A stretch of 64,000 bases of DNA, from contig JBMNUT010000002.1 of NCBI GenBank assembly GCA_050946375.1, positions 62,001 through 126,000 of the forward strand. The letters are read 5' to 3'. The DNA comes from UBA1794 sp050946375. Its GTDB lineage: Bacteria > Bacteroidota > Bacteroidia > Bacteroidales > Bacteroidaceae. Under the pieces are notes generated by a model, which searched no databases, had not been told where the DNA came from, and was given only the letters and a program-made list of their open reading frames with translations. Below, piece by piece: positions 25,008 through 34,627 of this stretch (the stretch's first letter is position 1; each line of letters begins with the position of its first letter). The translations under genes and the position numbers were made by a program.

Positions 25008-27317
25008 ATGAAGCGTTCGCGTCGAAACCTGTTGACCTATCTGCTGATGTTGCTCGTTTTGGGCTCACTCATCTTCGGTGCACTCAAAACCGGGGAGTAT
25101 CATGCCACGAGTTTCGCCCTGTCCATCGACCGCGACTTCTCCCACGGATTTTTTGCCTTCCTCGACGCTTTGCGCAGCAACCTGGGCGCTCCGATAGCCG
25201 TGCTGCTCGTTCAGATTCTCGTCATACTCGTCGTGTCCCGTTTCTGCGCGGCTATTTTCCGATTCATCGGGCAGCCGGGCGTAATCGGCGAAATCATTGC
25301 CGGCATTGTGCTGGGGCCTTCGCTCTTAGGATGGGTATGGCCGGAAGCATACCAGACGCTGTTTCGCCCAGAGTCCCTGGGCATTCTGGAACAAGTGAGC
25401 AACATCGGGCTACTGCTCTTCATGTTTGTCATCGGACTGGAGGTGGATTTCAACACGCTGCGCAACAAGATGAACACAACCATTGTCATCAGTCACGGCG
25501 GAATCTTCAGTTCTTTCTTCCTGGGCATACTGGCTTCCCTCTTCTTCTATAAGGAGTATGCAGCGGCCACGACGGCCTTCCTGCCCTTTGCCCTGTTCAT
25601 GGGCATCTCAATCAGTATCACCGCCTTCCCGGTACTGGCACGCATCATACAGGAAAGGGGCATGACCCGCAAACCGGTGGGCATCACCGCCCTGGCCTGC
25701 GCGGCCAACGACGACGTGACGGCGTGGTGCCTGCTCGCGCTGGTCATCTCCATTTCGAAAGCCACGACGCTGTGGACTACGCTCTATACGCTGCTGGGCA
25801 CGCTGCTGTACTTTGCCATCATGTTCCTCGTGGTGCGCCCGTTGCTGAAAAAAATCGGCGAGCTGTATGCCAATCCCGAGGTGATTGACAAGCGGTTCGT
25901 AAACTCTATTTTCCTCGTGCTGATACTCTCGGCGGCCACAACGGAGGTGCTGGGCATACATGCCCTGCTGGGTGCGTTTCTGGCAGGCGTAGTCATGCCG
26001 GCCAACCTGGGCTTCCGTAAGGTAATGACGGAAAAGATTGAAGACGTAGCGTCGGTATTCTTCCTGCCGCTGTTCTTCGCTTTTATGGGACTGCGCACGG
26101 AAATCGGGCTGATCAACACGCCGGAATCGTGGATTATGGGCCCGATACTCTTCCTGATGGCCATAGGCGGCAAACTGGGCGGGTGCTCGCTGGCGGCGCG
26201 TGCCGTAGGGCAGTCGTGGAAGAACAGCCTCATCATCGGCACCCTGATGAATACGCGCGGACTGATGGAGCTGGTGGTTATCAACATCGGCTACGAGATG
26301 GGCATCCTGCCGCCCCCTGTGTTCGTGATGCTTGTACTGATGGCGCTGGTCACGACCTTCATGACTACCCCGCTGCTGTCCCTGGTGGAATTCATTTTCC
26401 AGCGCCGCAAACGCTCGCATATTCAGAAACTGCGCGAAGAGCGCGCCAAGAACTCCCAGGGCAACGCAGGCACGGAAGGGAAACTGCTCCTCTGCTTCGG
26501 ACGGCCTGACACTGGCTATAAGTTGTTGCGCATCTTCTATCTGCTCTACGGGCCCAAGCTGGGCGGGAAAACCCTGCTCGCCGCCCACTACACACTGGGT
26601 ACGGACGTAAACCCGTCGAATGCCGAGCTCTTCGCTAACGAGAGCTTCCGCCCCATCTGCAAAGAGGCGGAACGGCTGAAAATAGGGTTCGAAAAGATTT
26701 ACCGCACGACGGACAGTTTCGTCAACGAGGCCAAACAACTCATACGCGCCGAGCGCCCCTCGATGATTCTCCTCGGCGCCGGACCGCGGTTCATGAGCAC
26801 CCAGGAGATGCCGCTGCGGGCCGTGACGCCCTTCTTCAGCCTCTTCCGCGGAAAGACGGAGAGCATCCTGTCCGAAGCGGAATGTACGGTCGGCATTTAC
26901 TCCAGCCGCAAGGAGACTTCCGCCACGGCAAATCCCAGCCTGGCCATCCTGTTGGGCACACATGCCGACGACTTCCTGCTCGACTACCTGCCGGGACTGC
27001 TCAACTGCAGCCCGCTATCGCCGGAAACGCCCCTGTGCGACATACATATCTATCGCCTCAAAGAATACTCGGAAGAGGAAAGCGGCTCACACAACGCAGC
27101 CTATGTACAACTGGCGGCCGACTACTCGGAACGCATACACCTGCACCCCGTAGAAAAAGTGACCGAACTGGCCGCCCCGTTGCTGCCGGAAGGCATAGCA
27201 CTCATGCTCCTCTCCTACGACACCTGCCGGCAGCACATTGCCGAATCGCCTGTATTTTCCACGCTGCCTTCCCTGCTGGTCCTCAAGAAAGGAAGCAAGG
27301 AAACACGGAATGCCTGA
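25008..27317 (+). CDS. CPA2-family cation:proton antiporter with C-terminal cytosolic domain
   Basis: 769 residues. The N-terminal half (to about 480) has some 12-13 helices of the Na+/H+ exchanger fold: 'IGQPGVIGEIIAGIVLGPSLLG', 'LLLFMFVIGLEVDF', 'ALACAANDDVTAWCLLALVIS' (the Asp-Asp pair of ion-binding helix 5) and 'NTRGLMELVVINIGYEMGI'. The C-terminal 270 residues are soluble and begin with a basic linker ('FQRRKRSHIQKLREER'); they resemble the universal-stress-like tails of Bacteroidetes antiporters. The ATG at 25008 follows the -7 element; upstream in-frame sequence reads through the repeat. Ion specificity (Na+ or K+) is unknown. Confidence 0.92.
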   Translation: MKRSRRNLLTYLLMLLVLGSLIFGALKTGEYHATSFALSIDRDFSHGFFAFLDALRSNLGAPIAVLLVQILVILVVSRFCAAIFRFIGQPGVIGEIIAGIVLGPSLLGWVWPEAYQTLFRPESLGILEQVSNIGLLLFMFVIGLEVDFNTLRNKMNTTIVISHGGIFSSFFLGILASLFFYKEYAAATTAFLPFALFMGISISITAFPVLARIIQERGMTRKPVGITALACAANDDVTAWCLLALVISISKATTLWTTLYTLLGTLLYFAIMFLVVRPLLKKIGELYANPEVIDKRFVNSIFLVLILSAATTEVLGIHALLGAFLAGVVMPANLGFRKVMTEKIEDVASVFFLPLFFAFMGLRTEIGLINTPESWIMGPILFLMAIGGKLGGCSLAARAVGQSWKNSLIIGTLMNTRGLMELVVINIGYEMGILPPPVFVMLVLMALVTTFMTTPLLSLVEFIFQRRKRSHIQKLREERAKNSQGNAGTEGKLLLCFGRPDTGYKLLRIFYLLYGPKLGGKTLLAAHYTLGTDVNPSNAELFANESFRPICKEAERLKIGFEKIYRTTDSFVNEAKQLIRAERPSMILLGAGPRFMSTQEMPLRAVTPFFSLFRGKTESILSEAECTVGIYSSRKETSATANPSLAILLGTHADDFLLDYLPGLLNCSPLSPETPLCDIHIYRLKEYSEEESGSHNAAYVQLAADYSERIHLHPVEKVTELAAPLLPEGIALMLLSYDTCRQHIAESPVFSTLPSLLVLKKGSKETRNA

Positions 27318-27358
27318 GGGCCTGACGCGCACCGATTTGTAACAAATAGCCAGAAAAT

Positions 27359-27410
27359 AGCCTTTTTTCACCCAAAAAGCGGGAATTGCGAAAAGAAAAA
27401 AAAGGCTTTC
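27359..27410 (+). terminator. Possible terminator after the antiporter gene
   Basis: A 10-bp stem AGCCTTTTTT/AAAAAAGGCT with a loop of about 28 nt, followed by TTTC. The long AT-rich stem makes this weak. Confidence 0.35.
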
Positions 27411-27411
27411 G

Positions 27412-27443
27412 CTTGCCCTTTCGTAGAAAAGAATATATCTTTG
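27412..27443 (+). promoter_or_regulatory. Promoter of the rimP-nusA-infB operon
   Basis: TATCTTTG at 27436-27443, with CTTG at 27412-27415 in place of TTTG 20 bp upstream. The leader is about 60 nt. Confidence 0.65.
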
Positions 27444-27509
27444 CGGCGTGATTGATGATTTGTGAGGGCGGATGAAGCCCTTTTTTTGTACCCCTACCGA
27501 AAAACAAGA

Positions 27510-27977
27510 ATGATAAAAAAAGAAGTTGTTAGCCAGATTGTAAACGAATGGATGGAAGGAAAAGACTATTTCCTCACCGATCTGAGCGTTAGTCCCGACA
27601 ATCGGATCGTAATCGAGATGGACCACGACCAAGGGGTGTGGATCGACGATTGCGTAGACTTGAGCCGGTTCGTGGAATCACGCCTTAACCGCGACGAAGA
27701 AGACTATGAACTGGAAGTAGGCTCGGCCGGAATCGGACAGCCGTTCAAAGTACTCCGGCAATACCTCATCCACATAGGCGACGAAGTGGAAACACTTACG
27801 GCCGAAGGACGCAAGCTACGCGGCATACTCACAGCGGCCGACGAAGAAGGCTTCACCATATCATGCGAAGAGAAAGTAAGGGAAGAAGGCGAGAAGCGGC
27901 CCAAACTCCGGACTGTGGAGCATCATTTCCGCTACGGCGAGGTGAAATACACCAAATATCAAATCAGCTTTAAATAA
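27510..27977 (+). CDS. rimP: Ribosome maturation factor RimP
   Basis: 155 residues, the two-domain RimP plan: the N-terminal domain reads 'DNRIVIEMDHDQGVWIDDCVDLSRFVESRLNRDEEDYELEVGSAGIGQPF' (where most RimP have '...VSSPG'), followed by a C-terminal SH3-like domain. It assists 30S subunit maturation. The start at 27510 agrees with the family; upstream in-frame codons fall within the promoter region. First gene of the conserved rimP-nusA-infB order, 22 bp before nusA. Confidence 0.95.
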   Translation: MIKKEVVSQIVNEWMEGKDYFLTDLSVSPDNRIVIEMDHDQGVWIDDCVDLSRFVESRLNRDEEDYELEVGSAGIGQPFKVLRQYLIHIGDEVETLTAEGRKLRGILTAADEEGFTISCEEKVREEGEKRPKLRTVEHHFRYGEVKYTKYQISFK

Positions 27978-27999
27978 AAAAACAGCATATTTTAGACCC

Positions 28000-29262
28000 A
28001 TGGCTAAGAAGACAGAGACAATCAGTTTAATTGATACTTTCAGAGAATTCAAGGAACTGAAAAACATAGACCGCGCCACACTGGTGAGCGTACTGGAGGA
28101 ATCGTTCCGGAGCGTTATCGCCAAAATGTTCGGCACGGACGCCAATTACGACGTGATCGTCAACCCCGACAACGGCGACTTCGAGATCTGGCGTAACCGC
28201 ACCGTGGTGGAAGACGGCAAGGTGGAAGACCCCAACCTGCAAATCTCCCTTACCGACGCACAAGCCATCGACGCTTCTTACGAAGTAGGCGAGGAAGTGA
28301 CCGACGAAGTGCACTTCGAAGAATTCGGACGCCGCGCCATTCTCAACCTGCGGCAAGCTCTTTCGGCCAAAATACTGGAGCTGGAGAAAGACAGCATCTA
28401 CAGCAAATACATCGACCGCGTAGGGACGCTCATCACCGCCGAGGTATATCAGGCCTGGAAAAAGGAGATTCTCATGCTCGACGACGAAGGAAACGAACTG
28501 CTGTTGCCCAAGTCTGAACAAATACCCAGCGACTTCTACCGCAAGGGCGAGACGGTACGCGCACTTATCGACCGCGTAGAAAACAAAAACAACAACCCCA
28601 AAATCATTCTGAGCCGCACCTCACCCCTCTTCCTCGAACGCCTCCTGGAGCTGGAAGTGCCGGAAATTGCCGACGGGCTGATCACCATCAAGAAAGTGGC
28701 CCGCATCCCCGGCGAAAGAGCCAAAGTGGCCGTCGAGAGCTACGACGAGCGAATCGACCCGGTAGGAGCCTGCGTCGGCGTAAAGGGCAGCCGCATACAC
28801 GGTATCGTGCGGGAGTTGCGCAACGAAAACATCGACGTCATCAACTATACGCAAAACACTGCACTCTTCATCCAGCGCACCCTCAGCCCGGCAAAGGTAA
28901 CGGAAATCATCCTCAACGAAGAGGCCCGCAAAGCCGAAGTGCACCTCCGCCCCGAAGAAGTATCGCTGGCAATCGGCCGAAACGGCCTTAACATCAAGCT
29001 GGCAAGCATGCTTACCGGCTATACCATCGACGTATTCCGCGACCTCCCCGAAGGCGAAGTAGAAGACGAAGACATCTACCTCGACGAGTTCCGCGACGAA
29101 ATCGACGGATGGGTCATCGACGCAATCAAGAGCATCGGCATCGACACGGCAAGAGCCGTACTCGACGCACCGCGGGAAATGCTCATCGAAAAAGCCGACT
29201 TAGAGGAAAATACGGTAGACGACGTCATCCGTATCCTGAAAGCCGAGTTCGAAGAGCCCTAA
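28000..29262 (+). CDS. nusA: Transcription termination/antitermination factor NusA
   Basis: 420 residues: NusA N-terminal domain (1-130), S1 domain ('ITAEVYQAWKKEILML...'), and KH1/KH2 with 'GERAKVAVESYDERIDPVGACVGVKGSRIHGIVRELRNENIDVINY' and 'EVSLAIGRNGLNIKLASMLTGYTIDVF'. The C-terminal acidic repeats of E. coli NusA are absent, as usual outside gamma-proteobacteria, apart from a short helical tail. It binds RNA polymerase and nascent RNA. Confidence 0.97.
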   Translation: MAKKTETISLIDTFREFKELKNIDRATLVSVLEESFRSVIAKMFGTDANYDVIVNPDNGDFEIWRNRTVVEDGKVEDPNLQISLTDAQAIDASYEVGEEVTDEVHFEEFGRRAILNLRQALSAKILELEKDSIYSKYIDRVGTLITAEVYQAWKKEILMLDDEGNELLLPKSEQIPSDFYRKGETVRALIDRVENKNNNPKIILSRTSPLFLERLLELEVPEIADGLITIKKVARIPGERAKVAVESYDERIDPVGACVGVKGSRIHGIVRELRNENIDVINYTQNTALFIQRTLSPAKVTEIILNEEARKAEVHLRPEEVSLAIGRNGLNIKLASMLTGYTIDVFRDLPEGEVEDEDIYLDEFRDEIDGWVIDAIKSIGIDTARAVLDAPREMLIEKADLEENTVDDVIRILKAEFEEP

Positions 29263-29277
29263 TCCCCGGCCTGAGAC

Positions 29278-29308
29278 TTTAGCGGGTGCAGCACCGGCAC
29301 CCGCTAAA
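29278..29308 (+). other. 12-bp perfect hairpin between nusA and infB
   Basis: TTTAGCGGGTGC (29278-29289) pairs with GCACCCGCTAAA (29297-29308), loop AGCACCG, starting 16 bp after the nusA stop. There is no U-run, so it is more likely an RNA-processing or stabilising element than a terminator. Confidence 0.6.
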
Positions 29309-29377
29309 CGCAATGCAAACGGCGGCATTGCCCCGCAAGAGTGAGAACAAAAATAAAAGAGAAAGTAAAGCAGAACA

Positions 29378-32206
29378 ATGGCCATAAGATTAAATAAAGT
29401 AATAAAGGATTTAAACGTAGGGGTTCAAACTATTGCTGAGTTCCTACAAAAGAAAGGATTCGAAATCGAGGCTGACAACCCCAATGCCAAGATTACGGAT
29501 GAGCAATACGATTTGCTTTGCAAAGAATTCAAGAAAGACGTAGATTTCCGCAAAGAGACTGAACGGCTTAGGCAAGAGCGTACGGCTAAAAACCGCCGCC
29601 CGGCAACACCCGCAAAGGCCGAAACCGAAAAGATCGACGATGCAACTCACTCTTCACCGAAGCAACAAGAAGCAGAAAACCTGATTCCCACTTCAATTCC
29701 CGAAGAAGCGAAACCCAAGGTCAAGACCGTCGGGAAAATCGATCTTGAACAACTAAACAAGCCGCACGCTCCCGAAAAACAGGCAGAGCCTAAGCAGGAA
29801 CCGGAAAAAGCCCCGGAACAAACTGAAAAAACCGCAGCAACAAACACGCAAAACCCCAGCAACGAAATGGCAACTCCCACGGCGGAACCCTCAAAAGAAG
29901 AACCTGAAAAACCGCAGCAAGAAGAAGAAATCTTCAAAATCCGCCCCAATGTTCAATCGGCAACGCACATCAACATTGTCGGAAAGATAGACCTTGGCGC
30001 CATCAACCAGAGCACCCGTCCCAAGAAGAAGAGCAAAGAAGAAAAACGCAAGGAACGGGAAGAAAAAGACCGCAACCGCAATAAACCCGCAGCTACGGCC
30101 GCTCCGCAAAGCGCAGAAGGCGAAAACCGACGCAAGAAACGCAGCCGCATCAACAAAGAGCGCGTAGATATCAACAACATAGAAGGGACCAATCCCCCCT
30201 CGAACAAGCGCAAACAGCAGGACAGCAGCACCAACGCCCCTGCAAATGCCAAGAACCGTCACGGGAAAGGCGGCGCCAACAGCCTGCCCCCCAAGCCCAC
30301 CGAAGTGAGCGACGAGGACGTTGCAAAACAAGTAAAAGAGACACTCGCACGACTCACCAACAAGGGCAAGACAAAATCGTCGAAATACCGGAAAGAAAAA
30401 CGCGAGAACGTACACAACCGGATGCAGCAGCTCGAAACCGAAGAGCTGGCAGAAAGCAAAGTACTGAAGCTGACGGAATTCGTTACCGCCAACGAGCTTG
30501 CCACGATGATGAACGTGCCCGTCACCAATGTCATCAGCACCTGCATGAGCATCGGCATGATGGTATCCATCAACCAGCGCCTCGATGCTGAAGCAATCAA
30601 CCTCGTTGCCGAAGAATACGGCTTCAAGACAGAATACATCAGCGCCGACGTTGCACAGGCCGTCGTGGAAGAAGCCGACAAGGAAGAAGACCTCCAGCCG
30701 CGTCCCCCTATCGTTACGGTAATGGGACACGTCGACCACGGTAAAACCTCCTTGCTCGACTACATCCGCAAGTCCAACGTCATCGCCGGCGAAGCAGGCG
30801 GAATCACCCAGCACATCGGAGCTTACAACGTGAAGCTCGACGACGGCCGCCGAATCACCTTCCTCGACACGCCGGGACACGAGGCCTTCACCGCCATGCG
30901 TGCCCGTGGTGCCAAGGTAACCGACATCGCCATCATCATAGTAGCAGCCGACGACGACGTCATGCCCCAGACCAAAGAAGCCATCAACCATGCCTCGGCC
31001 GCAGGAGTGCCCATCGTTTTCGCAATAAACAAAATCGATAAGCCAAATGCGAACCCTGATAAGATAAAAGAGGCGCTCGGAAACATGAACTACCTCGTGG
31101 AAGAATGGGGCGGCAAATACCAATCGCAAGACATCTCCGCCAAGAAAGGGACCGGAGTCCACGAACTTTTGGAAAAAGTCTTGCTGGAAGCCGAAATGCT
31201 CGACCTGAAAGCCAACCCGAACCGCAAGGCAACAGGCTCCATCATCGAGTCCACCCTCGACAAAGGCCGTGGCTACGTAGCCACTATCCTCGTGTCGAAC
31301 GGCACACTGAAGGTAGGCGACATCGTATTGGCCGGCACCCATTACGGACGCATCAAGGCCATGTTCAACGAACGCAACCAGCGCATCCAGCAGGCAGGCC
31401 CCTCCGAGCCGGCACTCATACTGGGTCTGAACGGAGCGCCGCAAGCCGGCGACACATTCCACGTGATGGGAAGCGAGCAAGAAGCCCGCGAACTGGCCAC
31501 CAAGCGCGAGCAACTGCAGCGCGAACAAGGCCTCCGTACCCACAAGACGCTGACCCTCGACGAATTGGGCCGACGCATTGCACTGGGCGACTTCAAGGAA
31601 CTGAACATAATCGTCAAGGGCGACGTGGACGGCTCCATCGAAGCACTGAGCGACTCACTCATCAAGCTGTCGACGGAACGCATCCAAGTCAACGTAATCC
31701 ACAAGGCAGTGGGACAAATCTCCGAGTCCGACGTCAGCCTGGCAGCCGCATCCAACGCCATCATCGTAGGCTTCCAGGTGCGCCCCTCTGCGGCAGCCCG
31801 CAAACAGGCCGACCAAGAAGGAGTAGACATCCGCACTTATTCCATCATCTACGACGCCATTGAAGAAATCAAGGCCGCTATGGAAGGCATGCTTGCCCCC
31901 GAGCTGAAGGAACAGGTGACGGCTACCGTCGAAGTACGCGAAGTGTTCCACATCAGCAAAGTCGGTTTCGTAGCCGGAGGCGTCGTAAAAGAAGGAAAGG
32001 TGAAGCGCACTGACAAAGCGCGCCTCATCCGCGACGGAATTGTTATCTACACCGGGCAAATCAACGCCCTGAAACGATTCAAAGACGACGTGAAAGAAGT
32101 ACCGACCAACTTCGAATGCGGTATAAGCCTCACCAACTGCAACGACCTGCAGGTAGGTGACATCATCGAAACCTTCGAAGAAATAGAAATCAAGCAAAGC
32201 CTCTAA
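29378..32206 (+). CDS. infB: Translation initiation factor IF-2
   Basis: 942 residues. An IF2_N helical domain (1-55), then about 300 residues of low-complexity Lys/Glu/Pro/Ala linker, a second IF2_N-like segment ('AESKVLKLTEFVTANELATMMNVP'), then the GTPase with G1 GHVDHGKT (450-457), G3 DTPGHEAF and G4 NKIDK, and the C-terminal beta-barrel and fMet-tRNA-binding domains ('ATVEVREVFHISKVGFVAGGVV'). The long linker is normal for Bacteroidetes. It delivers initiator tRNA to the 30S subunit. Confidence 0.98.
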   Translation: MAIRLNKVIKDLNVGVQTIAEFLQKKGFEIEADNPNAKITDEQYDLLCKEFKKDVDFRKETERLRQERTAKNRRPATPAKAETEKIDDATHSSPKQQEAENLIPTSIPEEAKPKVKTVGKIDLEQLNKPHAPEKQAEPKQEPEKAPEQTEKTAATNTQNPSNEMATPTAEPSKEEPEKPQQEEEIFKIRPNVQSATHINIVGKIDLGAINQSTRPKKKSKEEKRKEREEKDRNRNKPAATAAPQSAEGENRRKKRSRINKERVDINNIEGTNPPSNKRKQQDSSTNAPANAKNRHGKGGANSLPPKPTEVSDEDVAKQVKETLARLTNKGKTKSSKYRKEKRENVHNRMQQLETEELAESKVLKLTEFVTANELATMMNVPVTNVISTCMSIGMMVSINQRLDAEAINLVAEEYGFKTEYISADVAQAVVEEADKEEDLQPRPPIVTVMGHVDHGKTSLLDYIRKSNVIAGEAGGITQHIGAYNVKLDDGRRITFLDTPGHEAFTAMRARGAKVTDIAIIIVAADDDVMPQTKEAINHASAAGVPIVFAINKIDKPNANPDKIKEALGNMNYLVEEWGGKYQSQDISAKKGTGVHELLEKVLLEAEMLDLKANPNRKATGSIIESTLDKGRGYVATILVSNGTLKVGDIVLAGTHYGRIKAMFNERNQRIQQAGPSEPALILGLNGAPQAGDTFHVMGSEQEARELATKREQLQREQGLRTHKTLTLDELGRRIALGDFKELNIIVKGDVDGSIEALSDSLIKLSTERIQVNVIHKAVGQISESDVSLAAASNAIIVGFQVRPSAAARKQADQEGVDIRTYSIIYDAIEEIKAAMEGMLAPELKEQVTATVEVREVFHISKVGFVAGGVVKEGKVKRTDKARLIRDGIVIYTGQINALKRFKDDVKEVPTNFECGISLTNCNDLQVGDIIETFEEIEIKQSL

Positions 32207-32251
32207 CCCCCAACGAGGCTGTTCGATATCCCCAAAACACATCAGATTTCG

Positions 32252-32296
32252 CGGGAGCAACCCGTGCTCTTTCGCGGGCCGGTTGCTCCCGTTTTC
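32252..32296 (+). terminator. Intrinsic terminator after infB
   Basis: CGGGAGCAACC (32252-32262) pairs perfectly with GGTTGCTCCCG (32281-32291), 18-nt loop, followed by TTTTC. It should end or attenuate the rimP-nusA-infB transcript before suf. Confidence 0.75.
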
Positions 32297-32310
32297 ATTC
32301 GGACACGATA

Positions 32311-33777
32311 ATGCAAGACGAAAAAGAAAAGAACAAATACCTCAATCAGGTAGTAGGCGAAAAGTATAAATACGGCTTTACCACCGACATACACACGGAA
32401 ATCATCGAGAAGGGACTGAACGAAGACGTCATACGCCTCATCTCCGAGAAAAAAGGAGAGCCCGACTGGCTGCTCGACTTCCGCCTCAAGGCCTACCGCT
32501 ACTGGACCACTCTGAAAATGCCCCGATGGGCACACCTCGAGATTCCCGAAATCGACTATCAGGCCCTCTCCTACTACGCCGACCCCACGCAGAAGCAGAA
32601 AAAAGACAATGCCCCCAAGAGCCTGGACGAGGTAGATCCCGAAGTAATCAAGACCTTCAACAAGTTAGGAATACCGCTGGAAGAGCAAATGGCCCTGAGC
32701 GGAGTAGCGGTAGACGCCGTAATGGACTCCGTTTCGGTCAAGACCACTTTCAAGGAGAAGCTGCGCGAGAAAGGAATCATCTTCTGCTCCATCAGCGAAG
32801 CCGTACGCCAACATCCCGAACTCGTGCGCAAATACCTGGGAAGCGTAGTCGGTTACCGCGACAACTTCTTCGCCGCGCTCAATTCAGCCGTCTTTTCCGA
32901 CGGTTCGTTCGTCTATATTCCCAAGGGCGTACGCTGCCCCATGGAGCTCTCCACCTACTTCCGCATCAATGCGCGGGGCACCGGCCAGTTTGAGCGCACC
33001 CTCATCGTAGCCGACGACGACTCCTACGTCAGCTACCTCGAAGGCTGCACCGCCCCCATGCGCGACGAAAACCAGCTCCACGCAGCCATCGTCGAGATTT
33101 ACGTACACGACAATGCCGAAGTCAAGTACTCCACCGTACAGAACTGGTATCCCGGCGACGCCGAAGGGCGCGGCGGAGTCTACAACTTCGTCACCAAACG
33201 AGGCCTCTGCAAGGGGCACAACTCCAAAATATCGTGGACACAAGTCGAGACCGGCTCCGCCATCACCTGGAAATACCCCAGCTGCATCCTGGCCGGCGAC
33301 GGCAGCATCGGCGAGTTCTACTCCGTAGCCGTCACCAACAACCACCAGCAGGCCGACACCGGCACCAAGATGATTCACATCGGCCGCAACACGCGCAGCA
33401 CCATCGTATCCAAGGGCATCTCCTGCGGACACAGCCAGAACTCCTACCGAGGACTGGTGCGCGTAGCCAAAGAAGCCGAAGGCGCACGCAACTTCAGCCA
33501 GTGCGACAGCCTGCTCATGGGAGACAAATGCGGAGCACACACCTTCCCCTACATGGACATACGCAACGAAACAGCCGTCGTAGAGCACGAAGCCACCACA
33601 TCCAAGATAAACGAAGACCAACTCTTCTACTGCAACCAGCGAGGCATCAGCACCGAAGACGCCGTAGCCCTCATCGTAAACGGATACGCCAAGGAAGTCC
33701 TCAACAAGCTACCCATGGAGTTTGCCGTCGAAGCACAGAAGCTCCTCTCCATATCGCTGGAAGGCAGCGTAGGATGA
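32311..33777 (+). CDS. sufB: Fe-S cluster scaffold subunit SufB
   Basis: 488 residues, typical SufB length. Signature segments include 'VRKYLGSVVGYRDNFFAALNSAVFSDGSFVYIPKGVRCPMELSTYFRIN', 'DSYVSYLEGCTAPMRDENQLHAAIVEI' and 'SCGHSQNSYRGLVRVAKEAEGARNFSQCDSLLMGDKCGAHTFPYMDI', which contain the conserved Cys and His used for cluster assembly. It forms the SufBC2D scaffold with the next two genes. No clear promoter follows the infB terminator, so some read-through from infB is possible. Confidence 0.97.
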   Translation: MQDEKEKNKYLNQVVGEKYKYGFTTDIHTEIIEKGLNEDVIRLISEKKGEPDWLLDFRLKAYRYWTTLKMPRWAHLEIPEIDYQALSYYADPTQKQKKDNAPKSLDEVDPEVIKTFNKLGIPLEEQMALSGVAVDAVMDSVSVKTTFKEKLREKGIIFCSISEAVRQHPELVRKYLGSVVGYRDNFFAALNSAVFSDGSFVYIPKGVRCPMELSTYFRINARGTGQFERTLIVADDDSYVSYLEGCTAPMRDENQLHAAIVEIYVHDNAEVKYSTVQNWYPGDAEGRGGVYNFVTKRGLCKGHNSKISWTQVETGSAITWKYPSCILAGDGSIGEFYSVAVTNNHQQADTGTKMIHIGRNTRSTIVSKGISCGHSQNSYRGLVRVAKEAEGARNFSQCDSLLMGDKCGAHTFPYMDIRNETAVVEHEATTSKINEDQLFYCNQRGISTEDAVALIVNGYAKEVLNKLPMEFAVEAQKLLSISLEGSVG

Positions 33778-33780
33778 TGC

Positions 33781-33836
33781 AGCACTTCTTTCCAAAAGCG
33801 GCAAGCCTTTCCCCCAAAAGCCTTGCACGAAAATCC
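33781..33836. repeat. Dispersed repeat, locus 12 (sufB-sufC spacer)
   Basis: Two units ('CTTTCCAAAAGCGGCAAGCC', 'CCAAAAGCCTTGCACGAAAA') occupy the 92-bp gap between sufB and sufC. No strong hairpin. Confidence 0.65.
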
Positions 33837-33869
33837 CCAAACCCCTAAGCCAAACAAAAGAACACCACC

Positions 33870-34622
33870 ATGTTAGAAATAAAAAACCTCCACGCCTCCA
33901 TCCACGGAAAAGAGATATTGAAAGGAATCAACCTCACCGTCAAGCCCGGCGAAGTACATGCCATCATGGGCCCCAACGGCTCGGGAAAAAGCACCCTGAG
34001 CAACGTGCTCGTAGGCCACCCCGCCTATGAAGTAACCGAAGGCAGCGTCCTCTTCTACGGCAAGGACCTCCTCGCCCTAAGCCCCGAGGACCGCAGCCAC
34101 GAGGGCCTCTTCCTCAGCTTCCAGTACCCCGTCGAAATTCCGGGAGTCAGCATGACCAACTTCATGCGCACGGCAGTCAACGAACACCGCAAGTACAAAA
34201 ACCTCCCGCCCCTCAATGCCAGCGAATTCCTCAAGCTGATGAAAGAGAAACGCGCCATTGTAGAACTCGACAACAAACTGGCCAACCGCTCCGTAAACGA
34301 AGGCTTCAGCGGCGGCGAGAAGAAGCGCAACGAAATATTCCAAATGGCCATGCTCGAACCGCGGCTGAGCATCCTCGACGAAACGGACTCCGGACTCGAC
34401 ATCGACGCGCTCCGCATCGTAGCCGAGGGCGTCAACAAACTCAAAAAGCCCGACACTTCCGTCATCGTCATTACCCACTATCAGCGACTGCTCGACTACA
34501 TTCGGCCCGACATAGTCCACGTTCTCTACAAAGGCCGCATCGTTAAGACAGAAGGCCCGGAACTTGCCCTAAAACTGGAGAAACAAGGCTACGATTGGAT
34601 AAAGGAAGAAGTAGGAGAATAA
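33870..34622 (+). CDS. sufC: Fe-S assembly ATPase SufC
   Basis: 250 residues, ABC-type ATPase: Walker A 'GPNGSGKST', Q-loop 'LFLSFQYPVEIPGV', the SufC-type signature 'FSGGEKKRNEIFQMA', Walker B 'LSILDETDSGLD' and H-loop 'VITHYQR'. It powers cluster assembly on SufB-SufD. The stop is 5 bp before sufD. Confidence 0.98.
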   Translation: MLEIKNLHASIHGKEILKGINLTVKPGEVHAIMGPNGSGKSTLSNVLVGHPAYEVTEGSVLFYGKDLLALSPEDRSHEGLFLSFQYPVEIPGVSMTNFMRTAVNEHRKYKNLPPLNASEFLKLMKEKRAIVELDNKLANRSVNEGFSGGEKKRNEIFQMAMLEPRLSILDETDSGLDIDALRIVAEGVNKLKKPDTSVIVITHYQRLLDYIRPDIVHVLYKGRIVKTEGPELALKLEKQGYDWIKEEVGE

Positions 34623-34627
34623 GCCAC

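Noticed and set aside
33781..33836. Small gene between sufB and sufC
   Set aside because: The gap holds only repeat units; no start with a credible frame.
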